Position numbers and translations under genes: made by a program. From contig NZ_CP033831.1 of NCBI RefSeq assembly GCF_003812745.1, positions 558,001-622,000 on the forward strand: a stretch of 64,000 bases of DNA, read 5' to 3'. A model generated the notes under the pieces. The model worked only from the letters and a program-made list of their open reading frames with translations, did not search any database and was not told where the DNA came from. Below, piece after piece: positions 1 to 8,490 of this stretch (position 1 is the first letter of the stretch; every line of letters starts with the position of its first letter). Origin of the DNA: Serratia sp. FDAARGOS_506. GTDB lineage: Bacteria; Pseudomonadota; Gammaproteobacteria; Enterobacterales; Enterobacteriaceae.

Positions 1-2201
1 GAAGTGCCGATATCCAGCGTCAGTACGTTCGGGTTGCCCGCCTGCTCAATCGGCTGACGCTGTGCGCCAAAACCCGGATCGAACCAGGCGCCGGTCGCCA
101 TCAACACCACCCCGCGCGTCACGCCATCGGTGAGCGATGCTCCCGCCAAGCAGCTGCCGCGCGCGTTGCTGACCAGCACCTCCGCGCCGTCCACGACGCC
201 GCGCTGCGCCGCGTCGTCCGGATGCATATACAAGGTTTCGCGCCCGGCGGTCTTATTGCTCTGCGCCAGCGGCGCCGGATCCATCTGGCTGTGTAGACGA
301 TCGCTCGGTTGAATGGAGATCAGATGCAGCGGCCAGGTTTTGGCCTGCGGCGCCCCCAGCCACTCCACCGGCGGCCGCCACTGCGGATGCGGCGCGAACT
401 CCTCATAGCGATAACCGGCGATTCGTTCGCTGAACAGCTCGATCTTGCCGCTGGGCGTGTGCAGCGGGTGCGCCTGCGGATCGGCGCGAAACGCGTCGAA
501 AAACACGAACTCCTTGGCGGGTGCGGGCAGTTCTACATAGCCCCGGTGCCAGAAATCCTCAAACTCGGGCCAGGCGACGCCGGCGCGCTGCTGCGCTACG
601 CCGCATTGCCGGTAGATATCTTCGATCCAGGCCCGCTCGTCGCGATTTTCAGTAAAGCGTTCGCGATAACCGAGCCGCTCAGCCAGATCGGCGAAGATAT
701 CGAAATCGTTGCGCGCCTGATGCTGCGATGCAATCGCCTGATGCATCGCCAGCACGTAGCGATCGCGCGAGGAGCCGCCGATGTCGTTACGCTCCAGCGA
801 ACTGGTGACCGGCAGCACGATGTCTGCCATTTTAGCCGCCGCCGTCCACCAGATATCTTGTACGATCACCGTATCCGGCTTCTGCCAGCCTTCCACCAGC
901 CGGTTCAATTGCTGATGGTGGTGGAACGGGTTGCCACCGGCCCAGTGCACCAGGTGGATATCCGGGTAATGCCGCGTCTCGCCACAAAATTGGTAGGCTT
1001 CCCCTGGGTGCAGCAGCATGTCGCAGATACGCGCCACCGGGATCGCCAGTCCGGCCGGGTTTTCTCCCACCGGCATGGTCGGCGCTGGCGTGTCCACACG
1101 CGGATTACCAACGCCGTTCATCGAGCCGTGGCCGAAGGAAAAACCGCCTCCCGGCAATCCCACCTGACCCAACATCGACGATAACGCGATCATCATCCAG
1201 TAAGGCTGCTCGCCGCGATGCGCACGCTGCACCGAGTAAGAGCAGGTGATGAAACTGCGCACCCCGATCAGCTGCCGCGCCAGTCGCGCGATGCGCGCCG
1301 CTGGAATGCCGGTAATGGCGCTGGCCCAGGCCGGCGTTTTCGCCACGCCGTCGCTCACGCCGTTCAGGTAATCCGCCAACTGTTGATAGCCTACGCAGTG
1401 GCTGTGCAGGAAGGCTTCGTCCTGCGCACCCAACTGCTGAATTTCGTAAGCCAGCGCCAGCATCAGCGCCACGTCGGTGTTCGGCCTAATGGGGATCCAT
1501 TCCGCATTGACGAACGCGGGGCAATCATCGCGCATCGGGCTGATGTTGATTATCGGCGTGCCCTTCTGTGCCAGCTTTTGCAGCCAGGGTTTGAGCGCAT
1601 GCTCCGCCGCACCGCCGGAAGAGACCTGGGCATTTTTCAGCGCCAGCCCGCCAAACGCCACGAACAGCTCGCAATGTTCCACCACGCTCGGCCAACTGGT
1701 GACGCGCCCGGTCAACGGCGAGAAGGTGCCGATCACATACGGCAGGAAAAACTGCGCCGCGCCCCAGCTGTAGTTGCCCTGCTGATCGACCCCGCCGCCG
1801 CCGCTGAAATAAAACCGCCGCACCAGCGAGCGCGCATGATGCAAACGCCCGGCCGACGACCAGCCATAAGAGCCGGTAAACAGCCCGGAGGCGCCGTAGC
1901 GATCGCGCACCCGGCGATTCTCCTGCGCCACCAAATCGAGCGCCAGTTCCCAGTCCACCTCGACGAAGTCTTCCTTGCCGCGCAGCGTACGGTCGCTGCC
2001 CTCGCGCCTTTGCAGCCACGAGCGGCGCACCGCCGGCTTGCGGATACGTTTATCGGAGTAAACCATCGGTACGATGGAATCGAGCAACGGCGAAGGATCG
2101 GGATCGTCGGCGAAGGGTTCACAGCGGATAAGCCGACCGTCTTCAACCACGGCGGTATAAGCGCCCCAATGGGCGAGCTGCGGATAGCGTTTAATGGACA
2201 T
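1..2201 (-). CDS. Molybdopterin oxidoreductase, DMSO/TMAO/biotin-sulfoxide reductase family (C-terminus cut by window edge)
   Basis: The reading frame is open for about 733 codons to the window edge, so the last few dozen residues are missing. The protein starts MSIKRYPQLAHWGAYTAVV. Near residue 130 it has GNYSWGAAQ, matching the region that supplies the serine ligand to molybdenum in BisC, TorA and DmsA. Further on it has GGNPFHHHQQLNRL, typical of the molybdopterin-binding core, and close to the edge NPNVLTLDIGT, the conserved C-terminal signature of the family. I see no Tat signal and no N-terminal CxxC iron-sulfur motif, so a cytoplasmic BisC-like enzyme is the best fit. Such enzymes reduce S- or N-oxides such as biotin or methionine sulfoxide. 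The substrate cannot be read from the sequence. It is divergent from galR, with about 220 bp between them. Confidence 0.85.
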   Translation of the reverse strand, partial: MSIKRYPQLAHWGAYTAVVEDGRLIRCEPFADDPDPSPLLDSIVPMVYSDKRIRKPAVRRSWLQRREGSDRTLRGKEDFVEVDWELALDLVAQENRRVRDRYGASGLFTGSYGWSSAGRLHHARSLVRRFYFSGGGGVDQQGNYSWGAAQFFLPYVIGTFSPLTGRVTSWPSVVEHCELFVAFGGLALKNAQVSSGGAAEHALKPWLQKLAQKGTPIINISPMRDDCPAFVNAEWIPIRPNTDVALMLALAYEIQQLGAQDEAFLHSHCVGYQQLADYLNGVSDGVAKTPAWASAITGIPAARIARLARQLIGVRSFITCSYSVQRAHRGEQPYWMMIALSSMLGQVGLPGGGFSFGHGSMNGVGNPRVDTPAPTMPVGENPAGLAIPVARICDMLLHPGEAYQFCGETRHYPDIHLVHWAGGNPFHHHQQLNRLVEGWQKPDTVIVQDIWWTAAAKMADIVLPVTSSLERNDIGGSSRDRYVLAMHQAIASQHQARNDFDIFADLAERLGYRERFTENRDERAWIEDIYRQCGVAQQRAGVAWPEFEDFWHRGYVELPAPAKEFVFFDAFRADPQAHPLHTPSGKIELFSERIAGYRYEEFAPHPQWRPPVEWLGAPQAKTWPLHLISIQPSDRLHSQMDPAPLAQSNKTAGRETLYMHPDDAAQRGVVDGAEVLVSNARGSCLAGASLTDGVTRGVVLMATGAWFDPGFGAQRQPIEQAGNPNVLTLDIGT

Positions 2202-2388
2202 GGCGTTCTCGGCGCAAATCAGAATGCACAGACGTTACCTCAGCCCGCCGCCAGTGCCAACGTACAAATTGCGCTGTCGTTCGGCGGCCGGCGGTTATGC
2301 GCGCAGCCGCGAAAAGATTCTGCAACGGCTGCCACAAGTTGCGCACAACACCGCTTGCAGCCCCGGTTGTTTTCCGCAAAACTGGGGG

Positions 2389-2404
2389 ATGTAAGCGATT
2401 ACCC
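2389..2404 (+). promoter_or_regulatory. Putative GalR operator upstream of galR
   Basis: The 16-mer ATGTAAGCGATTACCC matches the E. coli GalR/GalS operator consensus (GTGKAANCGNTTNCAC, from memory) at most fixed positions, including the central CG. It lies 17 bp before the galR start codon, so autorepression is the natural reading. It could also affect the divergent oxidoreductase gene. Confidence 0.6.
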
Positions 2405-2421
2405 AGGATGTGTTGACTGAT

Positions 2422-3441
2422 ATGGCTACGATAAAGGATGTTGCCAGGCTGGCGGGTGTTTCCGTGGCCACGGTATCCCGCGTGATAAACCACTCCCCCA
2501 AGGCCAGCGAAGGGTCGCGCACCGCGGTGCTGGCCGCCATGGAACAACTGCAGTATCACCCTAACGCCAACGCGCGGGCGCTGGCGCAGCAATCCACCGA
2601 GACGCTGGGCCTGATCGTCTCCGACGTTTCCGACCCCTTCTTCGGCGCGATGGTCAAAGCGGTCGAGCAGGTGGCCTACGCTACCCACAATTTTCTGCTG
2701 ATTGGCAACGGTTACCACGACGCCGAAAAAGAGCGCCAGGCGATTGAACAGCTGGTGCGGCATCGCTGCGAGGCGCTGGTAGTGCACGCCAAAAGGCTGA
2801 GCGATCAGGAACTTTGCGGCTGGATGCAACAGATCCCGGGCATGGTGCTGATCAACCGCACGCTGCCGGGTTTTGAAACGCGCTGCGTGGCGCTCGACGA
2901 TCGCTACGGCGCCTGGCTGGCGACCCGTCATCTGATCCAGCAAGGGCATCAGCGCATCGCCATCATCTGCTCCACCCACCAGATTTCCGACGCCACCGAT
3001 CGCCTGCAGGGCTATCTCGACGCGCTGCAGGAGCACGGTATTGCGGTGGATGAAAAGCTGATCGCCTACGGCGAACCGGACGAGATCGGCGGCGAACAGG
3101 CGATGACCGAATTGCTCGGCCGCGGCCGTTCGTTCTCCGCCGTTACCTGCTACAACGATCCGATGGCCGCCGGCGCGCTTTCGGTGCTGAGCGACAACAG
3201 CGTCGACGTGCCGGGGCAAATTTCGCTGATCGGTTTCGACGACGTGCTGATTTCACGCTATTTGCGGCCGCGCCTGACCACCATTCGCTACCCGATCGTT
3301 GCAATGGCAACCCAGGCGGCGGAACTGGCTCTGGCCTTGGCCAATCGCCAACCGCTGCCGGAAATCACCAACATGTTCAGCCCGACGCTGGTGCGCCGCC
3401 ACTCGGTCGCCACCCTCAACAACGCGCACGAACAGCCTTAA
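2422..3441 (+). CDS. galR: Galactose repressor GalR (LacI family)
   Basis: This is a DNA-binding repressor of galactose transport and metabolism genes, inactivated by D-galactose. The first 22 residues, MATIKDVARLAGVSVATVSR onward, form the LacI-type helix-turn-helix, followed by the hinge helix and a periplasmic-binding-protein-like core. Long stretches such as SDPFFGAMVKAVEQVAY and LDDRYGAWLATRHLIQQGH are nearly identical to E. coli GalR as I recall it. Length is 339 residues, close to E. coli GalR. I chose ATG over a GTG 12 bp upstream because the family begins MATIKD. The order galR-lysA-lysR matches E. coli. A GalR-type operator just upstream suggests autoregulation. Confidence 0.95.
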   Translation: MATIKDVARLAGVSVATVSRVINHSPKASEGSRTAVLAAMEQLQYHPNANARALAQQSTETLGLIVSDVSDPFFGAMVKAVEQVAYATHNFLLIGNGYHDAEKERQAIEQLVRHRCEALVVHAKRLSDQELCGWMQQIPGMVLINRTLPGFETRCVALDDRYGAWLATRHLIQQGHQRIAIICSTHQISDATDRLQGYLDALQEHGIAVDEKLIAYGEPDEIGGEQAMTELLGRGRSFSAVTCYNDPMAAGALSVLSDNSVDVPGQISLIGFDDVLISRYLRPRLTTIRYPIVAMATQAAELALALANRQPLPEITNMFSPTLVRRHSVATLNNAHEQP

Positions 3442-3467
3442 TTCGTACCGCCGCATGACGCTGTAAA

Positions 3468-3492
3468 GCGGGCGCAGCACGCCCGCCCTTTT
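3468..3492 (+). terminator. Intrinsic terminator after galR
   Basis: GCGGGCG-cagca-CGCCCGC forms a perfect 7-bp stem with a 5-nt loop, followed by CCTTTTA. It lies between the convergent galR and lysA genes and ends right at the lysA stop codon. Confidence 0.75.
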
Positions 3493-3493
3493 A

Positions 3494-4756
3494 TCAGATA
3501 AGCTCCAGCGCGATCAGCTCTTCGATGGTCTGGCGACGGCGGATCAGGCGCGGCTCGCCGTTTTCGAACAACACCTCCGGCAACAGCGGACGGCTGTTGT
3601 AGTTGGAGGACATCGATGCACCGTAGGCGCCGGTGTCGTGGAACACCAGATAATCGCCGATCTGGACCGGCGGCAGTTCGCGGGTTTCCACGCCGCCGCC
3701 CGCCTGCTGGGTGAACACGTCGCCGGATTCGCACAGCGGCCCGGCGATCACCGTTTCGCGCAGCGCTTGCCCCGAAGTATCGCGCCCATCGGCCGGCAAC
3801 AGCGAAATGTGGTGATAGCTGCCGTACATCGCCGGGCGCATCAGATCGTTGAAACCAGCGTCCACCAGCACAAAGTGGCGGCTGCCCATGTCTTTTACCG
3901 CCCGCACTTCGGCCACCAAGACGCCGGCTTCCGCCATCAGGAAACGCCCGGGTTCGATCTCCAGCTGCACCGGATGCCCCAGATGGGCGGCGATACGTTC
4001 GCGTGCCCGGTTCCACAACCCGAAATAGTGTTCGGTATCGATCGCCTCTTCGCCGTACTGATACGGGATAGACAGGCCGCCGCCGGCGGAAATGGCACTG
4101 ATGTCATGACCGAGATCGATCACCTGCTGCACCATCGCATCGCAGACACGCTCCAGGTGCTGGTAATCGACGCCGGAACCGATGTGCATGTGTACGCCGA
4201 TCAGCTTCAGGCCGTAGCGGCGGATTTTCTCCACCGCCTGTGGCAGGTCGGCATACCAGATGCCGTGTTTGCTGTTCTCGCCGCCGGTGTTGGTTTTCTG
4301 GCTATGGCCGTGGCCAAATCCCGGGTTAATGCGCAGCCACACCGGGTGCCCTGCGGAAACCTGGCCGAGCTGATCCAGCATGTCGATGGAACCGGCGTTG
4401 ACCGGGATCTTCAATTCGCTGACGCGCGCCAGCGTGGCGTGATCCAACACGTCCGCAGTAAACACAATCTCGCTCGGTTCACCCCCCGGCTGAAAACCGG
4501 CCTGCAGCGCCCGCTCGATCTCGCCCAGCGACACCGAGTCCACCTTCACGCCCTGCTCGCGCATCAAGCGCAAAATATGAATGTTCGAACAGGCCTTCTG
4601 TGCGAAACGGATAGTGTCGAAATGGCGCAGCTGAGCGATGCGCTGGCTGATGATCTCCGCATCATAGGCCCAGACCGGGCAACCGAAACGCTGCGGCAAG
4701 GCCAGCAGATTAGCGGCATTCAACGCGGTGGAGGTGTCGTGCAACGGGCGTGGCAT
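3494..4756 (-). CDS. lysA: Diaminopimelate decarboxylase LysA
   Basis: This enzyme catalyses the last step of lysine synthesis, decarboxylating meso-diaminopimelate to L-lysine with PLP. It is an alanine-racemase-fold (group IV) decarboxylase. The Schiff-base lysine is K54 in RFAQKACSN, the glycine-rich SAGGG loop binds the phosphate, and GPLCESGDVF supplies the active-site cysteine from the second subunit. Length is 420 residues, equal to E. coli LysA. An in-frame ATG 51 bp upstream exists, but the family starts MP(R/H)xL, so the inner start is used. It is divergent from lysR across 133 bp; in E. coli LysR activates lysA when diaminopimelate is present and lysine is scarce. Confidence 0.96.
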   Translation of the reverse strand: MPRPLHDTSTALNAANLLALPQRFGCPVWAYDAEIISQRIAQLRHFDTIRFAQKACSNIHILRLMREQGVKVDSVSLGEIERALQAGFQPGGEPSEIVFTADVLDHATLARVSELKIPVNAGSIDMLDQLGQVSAGHPVWLRINPGFGHGHSQKTNTGGENSKHGIWYADLPQAVEKIRRYGLKLIGVHMHIGSGVDYQHLERVCDAMVQQVIDLGHDISAISAGGGLSIPYQYGEEAIDTEHYFGLWNRARERIAAHLGHPVQLEIEPGRFLMAEAGVLVAEVRAVKDMGSRHFVLVDAGFNDLMRPAMYGSYHHISLLPADGRDTSGQALRETVIAGPLCESGDVFTQQAGGGVETRELPPVQIGDYLVFHDTGAYGASMSSNYNSRPLLPEVLFENGEPRLIRRRQTIEELIALELI

Positions 4757-4889
4757 GGCGATATTCCCAATTCGAAAATGACGGCAGATAACCCCATAGT
4801 GCCGCACGCTGAATCGGGTGGAAAATATCTATTTAGCCGTAGTCTATTCATTTATGATATGGGTTTCCCCTTAATCGAGCGGCCTGACC

Positions 4890-5813
4890 ATGCACAGCAT
4901 CTCTTTGCGGCAGATCGAAATCTTTCGGGCGGTGATGACCACCGGCAACCTGACCGAGGCGGCGGCCCTGTTGCAAACCTCGCAACCGACCGTCAGCCGC
5001 GAGCTGGCGCGCTTTGAAAAGCTGATCCGGCTGCAGCTGTTCGACCGGGTGCGCGGACGTTTGTCCCCTACCGTGCAGGGGTTACGGCTGTTCGAAGAGG
5101 TGCAGCGCTCCTATTACGGCCTCGATCGCATCGTCAACGCCGCCGCCGGCATTCGCCAGTTTCAGCAGGCACAGCTGTCGATCGTGTGCCTGCCGGTATT
5201 TTCTCAATCGCTGCTGCCGGCGGTGTGTCGGCCCTTTATCGAACGTTACCCGGAAGTCAGCTTCAGCGTCATCCCGCAAGAGTCGCCGCTGCTGGAAGAG
5301 TGGCTGTCTGCCCAGCGTCACGATCTCGGGCTGACGGAAACCACCCTGACGCCGGCGGGCACCGAGCGGGTGACGCTGATGACGTTGAACGAGGTGTGCG
5401 TGCTGCCGATGGGCCACCCGCTGCTGATGAAAGATCGGCTGACGCCGCAGGACTTCGCCGGGCAGAACTTTATCAGTCTGTCGAGCACCGACAGCTATCG
5501 TCACTTGCTGGATGCGCTGTTTGGCGAACAGGGCGTCGAGCGCCGCATGGTGATGGAAACGCACAGCGCGGCGTCGGTGTGCGCCATGGTGAGGGCCGGC
5601 GTGGGGGTGTCCATCGTTAACCCGCTGACGGCGCTCGACTATGCCGGCAACGGTGTGCACGTGCGCCCGTTCAGCATCGACGTGCCGTTCACCGTCAGCC
5701 TGATCCGGCCGCTGCACCGCCCTTCATCGGCGCTGGTGACGGCCTTTATCGACCACCTTCATCAGCAGGCCACCACCTTTGCCGCTCGCCTGGCCGCCGC
5801 AGTCAAACGGTGA
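4890..5813 (+). CDS. lysR: LysR, activator of lysA
   Basis: This is the founding LysR-type regulator. The winged helix-turn-helix lies in the first 65 residues (LTEAAALLQTSQPTVSREL), followed by a linker helix and an effector-binding domain. Diagnostic stretches shared with E. coli LysR from memory include SQPTVSRELARFEK, PQESPLLEEWLSAQRHDLGL and ETHSAASVCAMVRAGVG. Length is 307 residues. Its place divergent from lysA confirms the ortholog. The shared intergenic region should hold the LysR-binding site, but I could not fix its boundaries by eye. Confidence 0.95.
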   Translation: MHSISLRQIEIFRAVMTTGNLTEAAALLQTSQPTVSRELARFEKLIRLQLFDRVRGRLSPTVQGLRLFEEVQRSYYGLDRIVNAAAGIRQFQQAQLSIVCLPVFSQSLLPAVCRPFIERYPEVSFSVIPQESPLLEEWLSAQRHDLGLTETTLTPAGTERVTLMTLNEVCVLPMGHPLLMKDRLTPQDFAGQNFISLSSTDSYRHLLDALFGEQGVERRMVMETHSAASVCAMVRAGVGVSIVNPLTALDYAGNGVHVRPFSIDVPFTVSLIRPLHRPSSALVTAFIDHLHQQATTFAARLAAAVKR

Positions 5814-5840
5814 AAACGGCGTGGGAATGTTGCCGCGGTC

Positions 5841-6749
5841 TTAGCGCAGCGTCGCCTGCCATTGCGGATCGGTGGCGAACCACTCCACCAGAAAGTCCAG
5901 CATGGTGCGCAAGGTAGCGGGCATCTGGCGGCGTGAGGTATAGATGCCGTAGATGCCCATCGACTGCGGCCGATAATCCGGCAACAGCTCGACCAGTTCG
6001 CCGCTGGCCAGCAGCGGCGCCGCCGAATAATAGGGCTGCATGGAAATGCCCGCCCCCTGCACCGTGCCGGCCATCAGCACCACCGACTCGTTGGCGCTCA
6101 GGTTGCCGCTGACCGCCACCGCCGATTTCACCCCCTGAGCGTCGAAGTGCCACAGGCTTTTGCCGAAATAGGAGTAGGTCAGGCAATTGTGCAACGCCAG
6201 ATCCTGCGGCTGGCGCGGGGTGCCGTGCGCCGCCAGATACGCCGGCGCAGCGCACACCACCGACGCGCAGGTGGACAGCGGCCGGGCGATCAGGTTGGGA
6301 TCCAGCTCGTTGGTGATGCGCAGCGCCAGATCGATGCGCTCTTCCACCAGGTTCACCGCCCGGTTGTTCATCTGCAGATCGACCGCCACCTGCGGGTGAC
6401 GCTTCAGGTACTGGGCGACGGCCCCCACCAGCGCCGTTTGCCCGAGCGACTGCGAACAGGTGATGCGCAGCAGGCCGCGCAGCTCATCGCTCTGCCCTTC
6501 CTCCACCAGGTCTATCTCCCCTGCCAGCGCCAGCATTTGCCGACAGCGTTCCAGAGTACGCTCCCCGGCGTCGGTCAGACTAAGCTTACGGGTAGTGCGG
6601 TGCAATAAACGCGCCCCGGCCCATTGCTCCATCTGCGCCAGGTAGCGCGTCACCATCGCGCGCGACATCTCCAGCGTTTCCGCGGCGGCGATCATGCTGC
6701 CGCGATCGACGATGGTGACAAAAACCTCAGCGGCGGTAATGCGATCCAT
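5841..6749 (-). CDS. LysR-type transcriptional regulator
   Basis: The 302-residue protein starts MDRITAAEVFVTIVDRGSM, with the LysR winged helix at residues 1-60 (AAAETLEMSRAMVTRYL) and the substrate-binding region after residue 90. It is of the CrgA/DmlR-like subgroup in general appearance. It faces the metallo-beta-lactamase-fold gene across 108 bp, a region that contains an LTTR-like dyad, so that gene is its likely target. The effector is unknown. The gene ends 27 bp from the lysR stop (convergent). Confidence 0.9.
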   Translation of the reverse strand: MDRITAAEVFVTIVDRGSMIAAAETLEMSRAMVTRYLAQMEQWAGARLLHRTTRKLSLTDAGERTLERCRQMLALAGEIDLVEEGQSDELRGLLRITCSQSLGQTALVGAVAQYLKRHPQVAVDLQMNNRAVNLVEERIDLALRITNELDPNLIARPLSTCASVVCAAPAYLAAHGTPRQPQDLALHNCLTYSYFGKSLWHFDAQGVKSAVAVSGNLSANESVVLMAGTVQGAGISMQPYYSAAPLLASGELVELLPDYRPQSMGIYGIYTSRRQMPATLRTMLDFLVEWFATDPQWQATLR

Positions 6750-6765
6750 GATTAGTCCGATTTAT

Positions 6766-6780
6766 GCAATGAATAATTGC
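6766..6780. promoter_or_regulatory. LTTR-like dyad GCAAT-N5-ATTGC
   Basis: A perfect inverted repeat with 5-bp arms lies 16 bp upstream of the LysR-type gene and about 80 bp upstream of the divergent metallo-beta-lactamase-fold gene. It fits the T-N11-A type of LysR-family recognition site. A related half-site TTATGCAA recurs about 38 bp further right. Confidence 0.4.
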
Positions 6781-6857
6781 TTATTATCCGGTTTTTCTAT
6801 CGCTTTATGCAACCTAACATCATTACAACATTAACCGATACCTAAGGACCTCTGCCC

Positions 6858-7742
6858 ATGTTTAAGAAATCACTGTTAACTCTGGCCTTCACTGGCGTCG
6901 CCACCCTTAGCACCTATGCCACCGCTGCCGACACTCTGACCATGGAAGTGTATAACCCGGGCGAGAAAAGCGTGTTCCCGGTGTCTTCCGAAATCGTCAG
7001 CGGCAAACACGAAGTGGCGCTGATCGACGCGCAGTTCCAGCGTAACGATGCCGAAGAGCTGGTGAAAAAGATCAAGGCGACCGGCAAGAAACTGACCACC
7101 GTTTATATCAGCCACTCAGATCCGGATTTCTATTTCGGTCTGGACGTGATTAAGGCGGCCTTCCCGGAGGCGAAAATCATCGCTTCGCCAGGCACCATCA
7201 AAGACATCAACGCGACCAAAGACGGCAAAGTCGCCTATTGGGGCCCGATCCTGAAAGAGAACGCCCCAAAAACCGTGATTGTGCCGCAGCCGCTGCAGGG
7301 CGACAGCTTCACCATCGACGGGCAGAAAGTGGAAGTGAAAGGCCTGAACGGCCCGACCCCCGATCGCACCTTCGTGTGGATCCCGGCGCTGAAAGCGGTT
7401 GTGGGCGGTGTGGCCGTCGCCGGTGACAACATCCACCCGTGGATCGCAGACAACCAGAGCGTGGAATCGCGCCAGCACTGGCAGCAGACGCTGAAAAACA
7501 TCGAAGCGCTGAAGCCGCAGGTCGTCGTGCCGGGCCACTTCCTGCCGGGCGCTGCGCAAACGCTGGCATCGGTGCACTTTACCCAGAAGTACCTGACTAC
7601 GCTGGAAGCCGAGCTGCCGAAGGCCAAGGATTCCGCCGCGCTGATTGAATCGATGAAAAAGCATTATCCGACGCTGAAAGACGAGTCGAGCCTGGAACTG
7701 AGCGCGAAAGTGCTGAAAGGCGAGATGAAGTGGCCGCAATAA
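6858..7742 (+). CDS. Periplasmic metallo-beta-lactamase-fold protein with altered metal motif
   Basis: The 294-residue protein starts with a signal peptide (MFKKSLLTLAFTGVATLSTY, cleavage near ATA-AD), so it is exported. The MBL fold is indicated by the HxHxDH-like strand-loop SHSDPDFYFG at residues 85-94, AGDN near residue 195, and VVPGHF near 225. The first motif is unusual: the second and third metal-binding histidines of THxHxDH are replaced by D and F. Related secreted MBL proteins with HxDPD motifs exist, but I know no firm function for them. The gene has an AAGGA ribosome site and is followed after 68 bp by a DsbA-like gene on the same strand, so they may be co-transcribed under the divergent LysR-type regulator. 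Confidence 0.8.
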   Translation: MFKKSLLTLAFTGVATLSTYATAADTLTMEVYNPGEKSVFPVSSEIVSGKHEVALIDAQFQRNDAEELVKKIKATGKKLTTVYISHSDPDFYFGLDVIKAAFPEAKIIASPGTIKDINATKDGKVAYWGPILKENAPKTVIVPQPLQGDSFTIDGQKVEVKGLNGPTPDRTFVWIPALKAVVGGVAVAGDNIHPWIADNQSVESRQHWQQTLKNIEALKPQVVVPGHFLPGAAQTLASVHFTQKYLTTLEAELPKAKDSAALIESMKKHYPTLKDESSLELSAKVLKGEMKWPQ

Positions 7743-7810
7743 GCGCCCGTGCGTGATTGAACCAGCCCTGGCGCCGCAGTGAGCTGCCGCGCGCCAGGCG
7801 AGGAGTAAAG

Positions 7811-8458
7811 ATGACTGAAACCACTCTGCATTACATTTTCGATCCGCTGTGCGGCTGGTGCTACGGCGCCGCGCCGCTGGTGAAAGCGGCTCAGAGCCTC
7901 CCCGGGCTGAAGATCGTGCCGCACGCCGGCGGTATGATGACCGGCAACAATCGCCGCCAAATCACCGACGAATGGCGCAACTACGTCATTCCGCACGACA
8001 AACGCATCGCCGAGATGACGGGCCAGCCTTTTGGCGAAGCCTATTTCAACGGCCTGCTGCGCGATACCACGGCAGTGATGGATTCCGAGCCGCCGATCAC
8101 CGCTATCCTGGCGGCGGAAAAGCTGGCGGGGCGCGGGCTGGACATGCTGCACCGCATTCAGCAGGCGCACTATCAGGAAGGCCGGCGCATCGCCGACACG
8201 CCGGTGCTGGAAGCGTTGGCGAAAGAGCTGGGGTTGCCTTCGGCGGCGTTTATCGCCGAAATGCGTTTCAACAGCGGCGCGCCGACCGCGCAACACATCG
8301 CGGAAAGCCGGGCGCTGCTGGCCAAAGTGCAAGGCCAGGGCTTCCCGACCTTTGCGCTGCAGGACAGCGAAGGCCGCCTGCATCTGCTGCCGGCCGGCAA
8401 CTATCTGGGTAAGGTGGAAGCCTGGAAAAACCTGCTGGGCGCCGCCGCGCTGGCGTAA
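7811..8458 (+). CDS. DsbA-family (FrnE-like) thioredoxin-fold protein
   Basis: The 215-residue protein has CGWC at residues 14-17 immediately after the first strand and no signal peptide, so it should act in the cytoplasm. A long helical insertion (residues about 60-150) and a final GFPTFAL cis-proline loop are typical of the DsbA/FrnE/HCCA-isomerase superfamily. Likely role: a disulfide oxidoreductase or glutathione-linked isomerase in the oxidative or electrophile response; the sequence does not distinguish these. The ATG with an AGGAG site 6 bp upstream sets the start. Confidence 0.85.
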   Translation: MTETTLHYIFDPLCGWCYGAAPLVKAAQSLPGLKIVPHAGGMMTGNNRRQITDEWRNYVIPHDKRIAEMTGQPFGEAYFNGLLRDTTAVMDSEPPITAILAAEKLAGRGLDMLHRIQQAHYQEGRRIADTPVLEALAKELGLPSAAFIAEMRFNSGAPTAQHIAESRALLAKVQGQGFPTFALQDSEGRLHLLPAGNYLGKVEAWKNLLGAAALA

Positions 8459-8469
8459 CCAACCTCTCT

Positions 8470-8488
8470 CGCCCCGACTGCCGGGGCG
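8470..8488. terminator. Hairpin between convergent genes
   Basis: CGCCCCG-actgc-CGGGGCG forms a perfect 7-bp stem between the DsbA-like gene and the convergent periplasmic-protein gene. There is no clear T-run on either side, so it may act as a weak or factor-assisted terminator. Confidence 0.4.
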
Positions 8489-8490
8489 GG

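Noticed and set aside
309-2420. Long rightward frames opposite the molybdopterin oxidoreductase
   Set aside because: They are antisense shadows of a high-GC gene. The leftward frame has clear family motifs; the rightward ones are arginine/histidine-rich with none.
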